Made by a program: the position numbers and the translations under genes. Shown piece after piece: positions 1 to 9,568 of a stretch of 64,000 nucleotides of DNA. The notes beneath the pieces were generated by a model. The model saw only the letters and a list, made by a program, of their open reading frames with translations. It was not told the origin of the DNA and did not search any database. The stretch covers positions 2,418,001-2,482,000 of the forward strand of contig JAGFXX010000001.1 of assembly GCA_017599285.1 (NCBI GenBank). Direction: 5' to 3'. Within the stretch, counting starts at the first letter, position 1, and every line of letters begins with the position of its first letter. The stretch is from Cereibacter azotoformans. GTDB taxonomy: Bacteria; Pseudomonadota; Alphaproteobacteria; Rhodobacterales; Rhodobacteraceae.

Positions 1-134
1 GGGGCCGGAGAGATCCATGCGAGGCTCCAGTGACTCACGATGAGGGCACTATGGAGCGCGAATCTTGGTAAAGGGTTACGGGCCTCCGCGAGAGGGGCCT
101 GTTGCTGCCCGGCAGCCTCAGCCGGGGCTGCGAC

Positions 135-153
135 CGGGCGTGTGGAACGCCCG
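135..153 (-). terminator. Weak stem-loop downstream of xylA
   Basis: A 6-bp perfect stem (135-140 with 148-153) and a 7-base loop lie just past the xylA stop codon. There is no T-run after it on the minus strand, so this is at best a weak or Rho-assisted terminator. The first 134 bases of the window show no convincing gene; short open frames there lack start signals. Confidence 0.25.
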
Positions 154-168
154 ATCGCGCGTCCGTCC

Positions 169-1470
169 TCAGACGAAGCGGTTCCAGAGGTTCTCGAGAC
201 GCTCCTGCCGGCCCGAGCGGGGCTGGGGGTTGATGTCCTCGGCCAGAACGCGGGCCTCGATCTCTTCGAGCGACGAGGAGAGCATCGCCTTCGCCTCGGG
301 CGTCTCCCATCCCGCATAGCGGTCTGCACGGGCCCGTTCCAGGCTGCCGTCCTCGTAAAGACGAGCTGCGGCCTTCAGGGCACGGGCGCAGGTGTCCATC
401 CCCCCGACATGCGCGAGGATCAGATCCTCGGGATCGAGGCTCTGGCGACGGATCTTCGCGTCGAAATTCGTGCCTCCGGTGGTGAAACCGCCCGCCCTCA
501 GCACCTCGTAATAGGCCAGCGCCATCTCGGGGTGGTTGTTGGGGAACTGGTCGGTGTCCCAGCCCGACTGGTAATCGTTGCGGTTCATGTCGATCGAGCC
601 GAGGATGCCAAGGCTCGCCGCCAGCGCCAGTTCGTGCTCGAAGCTGTGGCCGGCCAGGATCGCGTGCCCCTGCTCGACGTTGAGCTTCACCTCGTTCTCC
701 AGCCCGAACCGCTTCAGGAAGCCGTAAACCGTTGCCACATCATAGTCATACTGGTGCTTGGACGGCTCCTGCGGCTTGGGCTCGATCAGGATCGTGCCCT
801 CGAAGCCGATCTTGTACTTGTAGTCCACGACCATCTGCAGGAAGCGGCCGGCCTGCTCGGCCTCGCGCTTGAGATCGGTGTTCAACAGGGTCTCGTAGCC
901 CTCGCGCCCGCCCCAGAGGACGTAGTTCGCCCCGCCGAGCTTCTTCGTGGCGTCCATGCAGGCCTTCACCGTCGCCGCCGACCAGGCGAAGACATCCGGG
1001 TCCGGGTTGGTCGCGGCGCCCGACATGAAGCGGCGGTGCGAGAAGAGGTTGGCCGTGCCCCAGAGCAGCCGGGTCTTCGACCTCTCCATCCTGGCGCCGA
1101 TGTGATCCACGATCGCCTCGAGGTTGCGCTTGCTTTCGGCGAAGGTCGCGCCCTCGGGACGGATGTCGGCATCGTGGAAGCAGAAGAAGGGCGCGCCGAG
1201 GATCTCGAACATCTCGAAGGCCACGTCGGCCTTCATCCGCGCCAGATCGAGCGTGTCGCCGAACCACGGCCGCTCGAGGGTCTGCGCGCCGAACGGATCG
1301 CCGCCCGGCCAGGCAAAGCTGTGCCACCAGGCAACGGCGAAGCGCAGATGATCCTCCATCCGCTTGCCGAGGATCACCTCGTCCGGGTTGTAGTGGCGGA
1401 AGGCAAACTCGTTGGAGGAGCCTTCGCCCTCGTAGCGGATCTGCGGGATACCGGCGAAGAAGTCGGTCAT
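169..1470 (-). CDS. xylA: Xylose isomerase
   Basis: Interconverts D-xylose and D-xylulose in the cytoplasm, the first step of isomerase-type xylose catabolism. The 433-residue product has the usual length of the family's longer class. The catalytic block F-C-F-H-D-A-D is at about residues 96-102 (H99, D102), and the acidic metal-binding segments, including the E-P-K-P-Q-E-P stretch near residue 230, are present. The frame stays open far upstream, but the ATG at 1470 overlaps the xylB stop as ATGA and the N-terminus [15 protein letters not shown] is the typical one, so the longer reading is rejected. It is the last gene of the leftward xylFHGBA operon. Confidence 0.97.
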   Translation of the reverse strand: MTDFFAGIPQIRYEGEGSSNEFAFRHYNPDEVILGKRMEDHLRFAVAWWHSFAWPGGDPFGAQTLERPWFGDTLDLARMKADVAFEMFEILGAPFFCFHDADIRPEGATFAESKRNLEAIVDHIGARMERSKTRLLWGTANLFSHRRFMSGAATNPDPDVFAWSAATVKACMDATKKLGGANYVLWGGREGYETLLNTDLKREAEQAGRFLQMVVDYKYKIGFEGTILIEPKPQEPSKHQYDYDVATVYGFLKRFGLENEVKLNVEQGHAILAGHSFEHELALAASLGILGSIDMNRNDYQSGWDTDQFPNNHPEMALAYYEVLRAGGFTTGGTNFDAKIRRQSLDPEDLILAHVGGMDTCARALKAAARLYEDGSLERARADRYAGWETPEAKAMLSSSLEEIEARVLAEDINPQPRSGRQERLENLWNRFV

Positions 1471-2903
1471 GTGAGGCTCCTGATGGCTGTCTGGGCGGCG
1501 CGGTAGCGCGCGTGTGCGTCGTCGAAGGCGGACGTGAGGCCGCGCTCGGGCGGGATGGTGCGGGCGATGGGCGGCAGGGTCGCGATCTCGGCCCCGGCCC
1601 CGGTCGCGGCCATCAGCGCAAGGCGCGCGGCCCCGAAGGCGCCGCCGAAGTCGCCCGCCGCAGGCAGCAGCACCGGCACGTCCAGCGCCGTCGCGATGGC
1701 CGACAGCCAGTAGTCCGAGCGCGAGCCGCCGCCGACGGCCAGAAGGCTCTCCAGCCGGGTTCCCGTCGCGGCCAGCGCGTCGCGGCAGTCGCGGATGGCG
1801 AAGGTCACGCCTTCCAGAACGGCCCGCGTTCCGGCGGCGCGGTCGGTCGCATGTTCGAGCCCCGTGAAGGCGCCGCGGATCGCCGCGTCGTTCAGCGGCG
1901 TCCGCTCGCCCCCGAGATAGGGCAGGAACAACGCACGCCCCGGCGCCTGAAGCGCGCCAAGGTCGCCGGTCAGCACCCGCGCCTCCTGCCCCACCAGCCG
2001 CGCATACCAGTTCAGCGCGTCGGTCGCGGCGAGGATCACGCCCATCTGGTGCCACGCCTCGGGCAGGGCGTGGCAGAAGGTATGAACGGCCGTCTCCGGC
2101 GCCGGCTGGTAGCCGTCGGTGGCGGCAAACAGCACCCCGGAGGTGCCAAGGCTGACGAAGGCCTCGCCTGCGCGGACCACGCCCACCCCCACGGCCGAGG
2201 CGGCGTTGTCGCCGCCTCCGCCCGCCACGACCACCCTTTGGGGCAAGCCCCAGCGGGCGGCCAGCGCCGGGCGCAACTCACCCGACACGGCCGAACCCTC
2301 GACCAGCCGCGGCATCGCCTCGCGCGTGAGGTCGGTCGCGGCCAGAAGTTCGTCCGACCAGTCGCGCGCACCGACATCCAGCCAGCTCGTCCCGGCGGCG
2401 TCCGACATCTCGGCGACATGCTCGCCCGTCAGCCAGAGCCGCAGGTAATCCTTGGGCAGCAGAACCCGCGCCACCCGCGCCCGGATCGCCGGCTCGTGCC
2501 GCGCGACCCAGGCCAGCTTGGGCGCGGTGAAGCCCGGAAAGACGATGTTGCCGGTGATGGCCCGAAACCGCGGATCAGCATCCAGTTCCGTCGCCTCGGC
2601 ATGGCTGCGGGTGTCGTTCCACAGGATGCAGGGCCGCAGCACCTCGTCCGAGCCATCCAGCAACGTCGCGCCGTGCATCTGGCCCGAGAGCCCGATGCCC
2701 TTCACGCCCGCAAGCCCCTGCGCCGCAAGCTGGTCCATCACCGCCTCGGCCGCGGCGATCCAGTCGGCCGGCGACTGTTCGGACCACCCCTCGTGCGGAC
2801 GGCTGACAGTGAGAGGCGCGCTCGCCTCGGCCAGCACGCGCTGGCCCTCGTCGATCAGGATGCCCTTGAGCCCGGACGTCCCGAGATCGAGACCGATATA
2901 CAT
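1467..2903 (-). CDS. xylB: Xylulokinase
   Basis: Phosphorylates D-xylulose to D-xylulose 5-phosphate with ATP, feeding the pentose phosphate pathway. The 478 residues form the two FGGY-kinase domains. The N-terminal phosphate-binding motif [11 protein letters not shown] is at residues 4-14, the GLSGQMHG substrate motif is near 76-83, and the C-terminal adenosine motif GGGSRSDYW is near 400. It sits between the transport genes and xylA, overlapping xylA by 4 bp and starting directly after the xylG stop. This context fixes xylulose rather than glycerol or another sugar as the substrate. Confidence 0.96.
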   Translation of the reverse strand: MYIGLDLGTSGLKGILIDEGQRVLAEASAPLTVSRPHEGWSEQSPADWIAAAEAVMDQLAAQGLAGVKGIGLSGQMHGATLLDGSDEVLRPCILWNDTRSHAEATELDADPRFRAITGNIVFPGFTAPKLAWVARHEPAIRARVARVLLPKDYLRLWLTGEHVAEMSDAAGTSWLDVGARDWSDELLAATDLTREAMPRLVEGSAVSGELRPALAARWGLPQRVVVAGGGGDNAASAVGVGVVRAGEAFVSLGTSGVLFAATDGYQPAPETAVHTFCHALPEAWHQMGVILAATDALNWYARLVGQEARVLTGDLGALQAPGRALFLPYLGGERTPLNDAAIRGAFTGLEHATDRAAGTRAVLEGVTFAIRDCRDALAATGTRLESLLAVGGGSRSDYWLSAIATALDVPVLLPAAGDFGGAFGAARLALMAATGAGAEIATLPPIARTIPPERGLTSAFDDAHARYRAAQTAIRSLT

Positions 2904-3682
2904 TCAGTTTACTCCCGCCCGTTCGGGCTTCTTTCCAAGGATGATCATGCCGAGGATCTCGTCCTCGGTGACGTCGCCCACCTGCTCCGAGCCGACCAGC
3001 ACTCCGTTCTTCATCACCGAGATGCGGTCGCAGAGGTCCATCACGTCGTGGATGTCGTGGCTGATCAGGAAGATGCCGAGACCCTGGCGCTTCAGCTCCT
3101 GGATCAGCTCGCCCACCATCCGCGTCTCCTGCGGACCGAGGGCCGCGGTCGGCTCGTCCATGATGAGGATTCTCGCGTTGAAATAGACCGCGCGCGCGAT
3201 GGCGACCGACTGGCGCTGCCCGCCCGACAGCGCCGCCACCGGCACCTTGAACTTGCGGAAGTTGGGGTTGAGCCGCCCCATGATCCGGCGCGTCTCGGCC
3301 TCCATGCGCGAATCGTCCACGAAGCCCAGCGGCGTGACCAGCTCGCGCCCGAGGAAGAGGTTCGAGGCCGCGTCGAGATTGTCCGCCAGCGCGAGCGTCT
3401 GGTAGATCGTCTCGATGTTGTAGCGGCGGGCGTCGCGGGGATTGTGGATCTCGGCCTTCTCGCCGTCGATGAGGATCTCGCCCGAGTCCATCCGGTAGGC
3501 GCCCGAAAGACACTTGATGAGGGTGGACTTGCCGGCGCCGTTGTGGCCGAGAAGCCCCACCACCTCGCCCGCATGCAGGTCGATCGAGACGTGATCCACC
3601 GCCCGGATGCCGCCGAAGCTGATCGAGATGTCCTTCATCGCCACCAACGGCGTGGCGCCGGCGGCCCGGTTCGGGTTGAGCG

Positions 3683-3686
<4 letters not shown>
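2904..3686 (-). CDS. xylG: Xylose ABC transporter ATP-binding protein, single-domain
   Basis: Energises xylose import with XylF and XylH at the inner membrane. Walker [10 protein letters not shown] is at residues 47-55, the signature LSGGQ at 153-157, Walker [11 protein letters not shown] from 173, and the switch histidine in LISHD follows. At 260 residues it carries one ATPase domain, whereas E. coli XylG is a fused tandem of about 510 residues, so this one must work as a homodimer. It overlaps the permease gene by 4 bp and is followed without a gap by xylB. Confidence 0.93.
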
Positions 3687-4981
<1,295 letters not shown>

Positions 4982-5021
4982 GGGGGCTCGTCCTGCTGGG
5001 CCGGCGTGGCGCCGGGGTCAG

Positions 5022-5046
5022 GGGCGCCCCGGCCGGCGGGGCGCCC
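5022..5046 (-). promoter_or_regulatory. Intercistronic hairpin between xylF and xylH
   Basis: A perfect 9-bp stem (5022-5030 with 5038-5046) with a 7-base loop lies in the 78-bp spacer between the binding-protein gene and the permease gene. It has no T-run. In binding-protein transport operons such a hairpin commonly protects the upstream mRNA end or gives partial termination, so the binding protein is made in excess. That role is inferred here. Confidence 0.5.
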
Positions 5047-5059
5047 GATCAGAGGCGGA

Positions 5060-6085
5060 TCAGTTGCAGGGCGCCGGCCCGTTCGACACGCCCTGACAGA
5101 GCGCGTCCAGGCCGATCCAGCCGGCATCCACCACGACGGACAGGTTGTCTCTGGTGATCGCAATCGGCTCGAGGAACACCGCGTTCATCTCGGTGCCCTT
5201 CGGCGAGGTCCATTTCTGCGCGCCCTCGACCTCTTCCATCGCCGCTCCGCCAGCCATCGCGAGGGCGATTTCGGCCGCGGCCTTGCCGAGTTCGCGCGAG
5301 TCCTTCCAGACCGAGACGGTCTGCGTGCCCTGCGCGATGCGGTTCAGCGCGGCATGGTCGCCATCCTGCCCCGAGACCGGGATGCCCTGCATCCCCTGCG
5401 CCGTCAGCGCAGCGATGGCGCCGCCCGCGGTGCCGTCGTTCGAGGCCACGACCGCATCCACGGCATTGTCGTTCGCGGTCAGGATCTGCTCCATGTTCCG
5501 CTGTGCGTTGGCGGGCAGCCAGCTGTCGGTGTAGGCCTCGCCCACGATGGTGATGTCGCCGGCGTCGATGGCCTGCTGCAGGACCTCCTGCTGGCCGCCG
5601 CGCAGGAAATCGGCGTTGGGATCGGCGGCGTTGCCCTTGATCATGACGTAATTGCCCTTCGGCGCCTGCTCGAACACGGCCCGGGCCTGCATCCGGCCCA
5701 CCTCGACGTTGTCGAAGGTCAGGTAGAAGGCGCGGTTGTCCTCGATCAGCCGGTCGTAGGCCACGACCGGGATGCCCTCGTCGGCGGCGGCCTGCACCGC
5801 GGGCCCGATGGCATCGGCGTCCTGCGCGAGGATGATCAGGGCATCGACCCCCTGCGAGATCAGCGCCTCGACATCCGAGAGCTGCTTGGCCGAGGAGGAC
5901 TGCGCATCGGCCGAGACATAGGTTGCACCGGCGGCGTCGAGGGCCTGCCGGATCGCGGCCTCATCGGTCTTCCACCGTTCTTCCTGAAAGTTCGACCAGC
6001 TTACTCCGACGGTCAGGTTCTGGGCCAGCGCGGCAGAAGAAAAGCCAGCCGTGGCGACCACGGCGGCCAATAGGGCAGTTCGCAT
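5060..6085 (-). CDS. xylF: D-xylose-binding periplasmic protein
   Basis: Captures xylose in the periplasm and delivers it to XylHG. A Sec signal peptide covers residues 1-21 (cleavage expected between ALA and QN). The mature protein is a Peripla_BP_4-type two-lobed sugar receptor, with motifs SWSNFQEERW near residue 29, YDRLI near 108 and the late segment SGQDGD. Its 341 residues match E. coli XylF. The start has a strong ribosome site (AAGGGAGGT) 8 bases upstream. It is the first gene of the operon, divergent from xylR across a palindrome-bearing region. Confidence 0.96.
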   Translation of the reverse strand: MRTALLAAVVATAGFSSAALAQNLTVGVSWSNFQEERWKTDEAAIRQALDAAGATYVSADAQSSSAKQLSDVEALISQGVDALIILAQDADAIGPAVQAAADEGIPVVAYDRLIEDNRAFYLTFDNVEVGRMQARAVFEQAPKGNYVMIKGNAADPNADFLRGGQQEVLQQAIDAGDITIVGEAYTDSWLPANAQRNMEQILTANDNAVDAVVASNDGTAGGAIAALTAQGMQGIPVSGQDGDHAALNRIAQGTQTVSVWKDSRELGKAAAEIALAMAGGAAMEEVEGAQKWTSPKGTEMNAVFLEPIAITRDNLSVVVDAGWIGLDALCQGVSNGPAPCN

Positions 6086-6153
6086 TTTCTAGACCTCCCT
6101 TGGTGCGGCGGAATCGCCGCCACAGGACAGGATTGGCCGGAATAATTTCAGTT

Positions 6154-6170
6154 GTCAAAGTAAACTTGAC
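6154..6170. promoter_or_regulatory. Candidate xylose operator
   Basis: A 17-bp imperfect palindrome with GTCAA/TTGAC outer arms lies between divergent xylF and xylR. On the minus strand a TTGACA hexamer (6153-6158) overlaps one arm, so a bound repressor could block the xylF promoter. A second near-palindrome, TCAACAAGTTGA, lies at 6218-6229 closer to xylR. Assignment to XylR rests on position and symmetry. Confidence 0.42.
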
Positions 6171-6278
6171 CCCCCAATCTGGATGTGCGCAGCTCAGATG
6201 CGCCCCAAGGCCGGACATCAACAAGTTGAAGGCAGTCGGCACAGGATCTGCAGCATCATTATTTTGGACGGGAAACAA

Positions 6279-7556
6279 ATGTCTCGGCAGATCCGCAAGC
6301 GCGCCGCGCCCGAGCCGACCACTGGCTGCGGGCCCCTGATTCCGCCGCTCGCCGAAACCTCGCGCTCGCTGCGCCAGCAGGTGTTCGAGCGGGTGCGGGC
6401 CGCGGGTCTGACCGCCCGGGTGCAGGTGGCGCGCGATCTCGGCGTCAGCCCGGCCTCGGTCACGACCATCGTCTCGGAACTGATCGAGGCCGGGCTGGTC
6501 GAGGAGGTGGCCACCCGCCGCGGCGGAGAAAGCGGCCGGGGCCGGCCGGTCGTCGCGCTGGGGGTGCGGGGGGCGGCGCATCGCGTGGTCGGCCTCAAGA
6601 TCTCGGATCGCGACCTGTCGGCCGTGGTGATGGACTTCGCCGGCCGGCTGCTCGCCGAACATCACGAGGAACGCCGCCCCGTGGCCCTGGCGCCGGCCGC
6701 GCTTCTCGCGGTGCTCGAGACGCTGCTCGACCGGGTGACGGCCAAGGCGGGCCTTGCGCGGCAGGAGCTTGCGGCGGTGGGCATCGGTCTGCCCGGCTAT
6801 GTGGACAGCACCGGCGGGCGGGTGCTCTGGTCCTCGATCCTGGCCGAGCGGGACGTGCCGCTGGGGCGGCTTGCGACCGAGCGGCTGGGCCTGCCGGTGC
6901 AGGTGGACAATGACGCGAACCTCTGCGCGATGGCCGAACTGTGGTTCGGGGCCGGGCGTCGGCTGTCGGATTTCGTGGTCGTCACCATCGAGCACGGGCT
7001 CGGGATGGGGATGGTCACCAACCACCGGATCTTCCGCGGCGCCCGCGGCATCGGGATGGAGCTTGGCCACACCAAGGTGCAGCTCGACGGCGCGCTCTGC
7101 CGCTGCGGGCAACGCGGCTGCCTCGAAGCCTATGTGGCCGACTATGCCCTCGCGCGCGAGGCGACGACCGCCCTCAACTGGACGCATCGCGAAAGCCAGT
7201 CGATGGCGATCCTGCTCGAGAGTCTGCACGACCATGCCAAGGCGGGCAACCAGGCGGCGCGCTCGATCTTCCGACGAGCGGGGCGCTACCTCGCGGTCGG
7301 GCTGGCCAATATCGTGAATCTCGTCGATCCGCCGCTCATCATCCTCGCCGGTGCCCGGCTGCGCTTCGACTATCTCTACGCCGAAGACACGCTGGCCGAG
7401 ATGAACGCCCTCGTGCTCGCGACCGGCCGCCCCCTGCCCGAGATCGAGATCCACGCCTGGGGCGAGATGCTCTGGGCACACGGAGCGGCCGCCCTCGCCC
7501 TGTCCGCGCTGGGAGAGCGGCTCGTTGCGCCTGTGCGCGACGTGGCCGCGCAATAG
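6279..7556 (+). CDS. xylR: ROK-family transcriptional repressor of xylose genes
   Basis: An N-terminal winged helix-turn-helix (about residues 30-80, recognition region VSPASVTTIVSELI) is joined to a ROK sugar-kinase-like domain with the zinc motif CRCGQRGCLEA at 274-284. The kinase-type fold probably senses xylose. The ATG at 6279 (425 residues, MSRQIRKR) is chosen because GGACGGGA precedes it; the frame is open 32 codons upstream but has no ribosome site there. Divergence from xylFHGBA makes local repression the likely job. It could instead be an activator; the ligand is inferred. Confidence 0.88.
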   Translation: MSRQIRKRAAPEPTTGCGPLIPPLAETSRSLRQQVFERVRAAGLTARVQVARDLGVSPASVTTIVSELIEAGLVEEVATRRGGESGRGRPVVALGVRGAAHRVVGLKISDRDLSAVVMDFAGRLLAEHHEERRPVALAPAALLAVLETLLDRVTAKAGLARQELAAVGIGLPGYVDSTGGRVLWSSILAERDVPLGRLATERLGLPVQVDNDANLCAMAELWFGAGRRLSDFVVVTIEHGLGMGMVTNHRIFRGARGIGMELGHTKVQLDGALCRCGQRGCLEAYVADYALAREATTALNWTHRESQSMAILLESLHDHAKAGNQAARSIFRRAGRYLAVGLANIVNLVDPPLIILAGARLRFDYLYAEDTLAEMNALVLATGRPLPEIEIHAWGEMLWAHGAAALALSALGERLVAPVRDVAAQ

Positions 7557-7744
7557 TTGGACGTGGCCGTTCGGCCACATGAAGAATCGCATGGAAGGCG
7601 GTGAAACCCCGGAACTTCCGGCGGAAATGCGCCATTGTGTCCTGACGACGCCCCGCTGTCCGGGGGCAGAACGGGGTCTGCCGGTTGTCGCAGCAGATTC
7701 TACCTGCAATAGTTTCGGCAGACATCTGTTTCGGGGGAGGTTGC

Positions 7745-9568
7745 GTGTCCGTCTCTTGCATCCGGTCGCTCGGCCTCCTTGCCGGGATTGTCGGCCTCGC
7801 CTTCACATCCGCGGCGCCTTCGGCCCAGACGCTGGACCGGCTCGAATTCCGCGTCGCCGGCGGCAATGACGAGGTCGAGCGCACGATCAAGGGCGCCTCG
7901 GCCCTCATCGCGGCCCGCGATGTCGAGGGGGGCGACGCGCAGGACCTGCTGAGCGCCGCCCGCGCCGAGTACGGACGCCTCGTGACGGCTCTCTATGGAC
8001 TTGGCTATTACTCGCCGGTGGTCAACGTGCTCGTGGACGGACGCGAGGCCGCTCAGATCCCGCCGCTCGATGCGCCCGAGACCATCCGCACGATCATCGT
8101 CCAGGTCCAGGTGGGTCCACCCTTCCGCTTCGGGCTGGCCCGGGTCGCGCCGCTGGCGCCCGAGACCGAGCTGCCCGACGATTTCCGCACCGGCGAGCGG
8201 GCCCGAAGCACGCTGGTTCAGGATTCGGCGAGGGCCGCGGCCGATGGATGGCGGTCGGCCGGCTTCGCCAAGGTCGATGTCGGATCCGAAACGGTCGTGG
8301 CCGACCACGCCCGGCAGATCCTCGACGCCGATGTCCGCATGGCCCCCGGGCCGCGGCTCCGCTTCGGCGAGATGCGCATTGTCGGCGCCCAGCGGATGAG
8401 CGAGCGCCGCATCCACAAGATCGCGAACCTGCCCACGGGCGAGGTCTATGACCCCGAGGAGTTGCAGGACAGCGCCGACCGCCTGCGCCGGACGGGCGTC
8501 TTCCGCTCGGTCTCACTCACCGAGGACGAGGCGGTGACGCCGCCCGATCTGCTCGGCATCACCGCGACCGTGGTCGAGGAACTGCCGAGGCGCTACAGCT
8601 TCGGCGTCGAGGTCTCGAGCCTCGAGGGCGCCACCGTGACCGGCCAGTGGATGCACCGGAACCTGCTCGGCGGGGGCGAGCGGCTGACGGTGACGGGCGA
8701 GGTGGACAACCTCGGCGCGGCGAACAGCGGCGTGGACTACCGCCTCGGGGTGACGCTCGATCGGCCCGCGACGCCGACGGCCGACACGACCCTCGGCTTC
8801 GGCGTGCAGGTGGAGCGTCTGGACGAGGAGGATTTCCTCGCCGACACGATCACGCTGAACACCTCGCTCACGCGGCTGTTCAGCCGACAGCTCACGGGCA
8901 GCATCGGCGTCTCCTACGCCTATTCGGACGTCGAGGACGATTTCGGCCAATACGTCTATGAATATGTCTCGCTGCCGGGGACGCTGATCTGGAACAGGCG
9001 CGACAACGACCTTGACACGACCGAGGGCTTCTATCTGGCCGCCGGCGCCACGCCCTTCCAGGGCTTCGGCGAGACCGGATCGGGCGGGCAACTCACGCTC
9101 GACGGACGCGCCTTCTTCGGCTTCGGCGACGAGGATCGGCCCTTCGTCCTTGCCGGCCGTCTTCAGGCGGGCGCCGTCTTCGGCCCCGAACTGATCGAGA
9201 TCCCGCGCGAATATCTCTTCTACTCGGGCGGCGGCGGCACGGTCCGGGGCCAGCCCTATCAGTCGCTCGGCGTGCGGCCCGACGCGAGCGATCCCGATTA
9301 CAAGATCGGCGGCACGCGCTTTGCCGCGCTGTCGGCCGAATTCAGGGCGCCGATCACCCGGAACATCGGCGTCGTGGCCTTTGCCGACGCAGGCTATGTG
9401 ACGGCCGACAGCATCGACTCGGACCGGGATGAATGGCACGCGGGCGCGGGCCTCGGTGTGCGCTACGCCACCGGCTTCGGCCCCATCCGGGTGGATGTCG
9501 CAGGCCCGGTGGGCGGCGACACGGGCGACGGCGTGCAGATCTACATCGGCATAGGGCAGGCCTTCTGA
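7745..9568 (+). CDS. tamA: Translocation and assembly module protein TamA (Omp85 family)
   Basis: Outer-membrane member of the TAM complex, which helps insert a subset of outer-membrane proteins. It starts at GTG 7745, with GGGGGAGG 5 bases upstream; the ATG 60 bases earlier has no such site and would spoil the signal peptide. The signal peptide covers residues 1-27 (PSA|QTL). POTRA-like domains follow (first half), then a 16-strand Omp85 barrel ending in GQAF with a terminal phenylalanine. The stop overlaps the tamB start (TGATG), indicating coupled translation. Confidence 0.92.
   Translation: MSVSCIRSLGLLAGIVGLAFTSAAPSAQTLDRLEFRVAGGNDEVERTIKGASALIAARDVEGGDAQDLLSAARAEYGRLVTALYGLGYYSPVVNVLVDGREAAQIPPLDAPETIRTIIVQVQVGPPFRFGLARVAPLAPETELPDDFRTGERARSTLVQDSARAAADGWRSAGFAKVDVGSETVVADHARQILDADVRMAPGPRLRFGEMRIVGAQRMSERRIHKIANLPTGEVYDPEELQDSADRLRRTGVFRSVSLTEDEAVTPPDLLGITATVVEELPRRYSFGVEVSSLEGATVTGQWMHRNLLGGGERLTVTGEVDNLGAANSGVDYRLGVTLDRPATPTADTTLGFGVQVERLDEEDFLADTITLNTSLTRLFSRQLTGSIGVSYAYSDVEDDFGQYVYEYVSLPGTLIWNRRDNDLDTTEGFYLAAGATPFQGFGETGSGGQLTLDGRAFFGFGDEDRPFVLAGRLQAGAVFGPELIEIPREYLFYSGGGGTVRGQPYQSLGVRPDASDPDYKIGGTRFAALSAEFRAPITRNIGVVAFADAGYVTADSIDSDRDEWHAGAGLGVRYATGFGPIRVDVAGPVGGDTGDGVQIYIGIGQAF

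Noticed and set aside
169..2055. 628-residue extended version of xylA
   Set aside because: The extra N-terminal part is antisense-free shadow of xylB in another frame; the ATGA overlap at 1467-1470 and the usual N-terminus fix the start at 1470.
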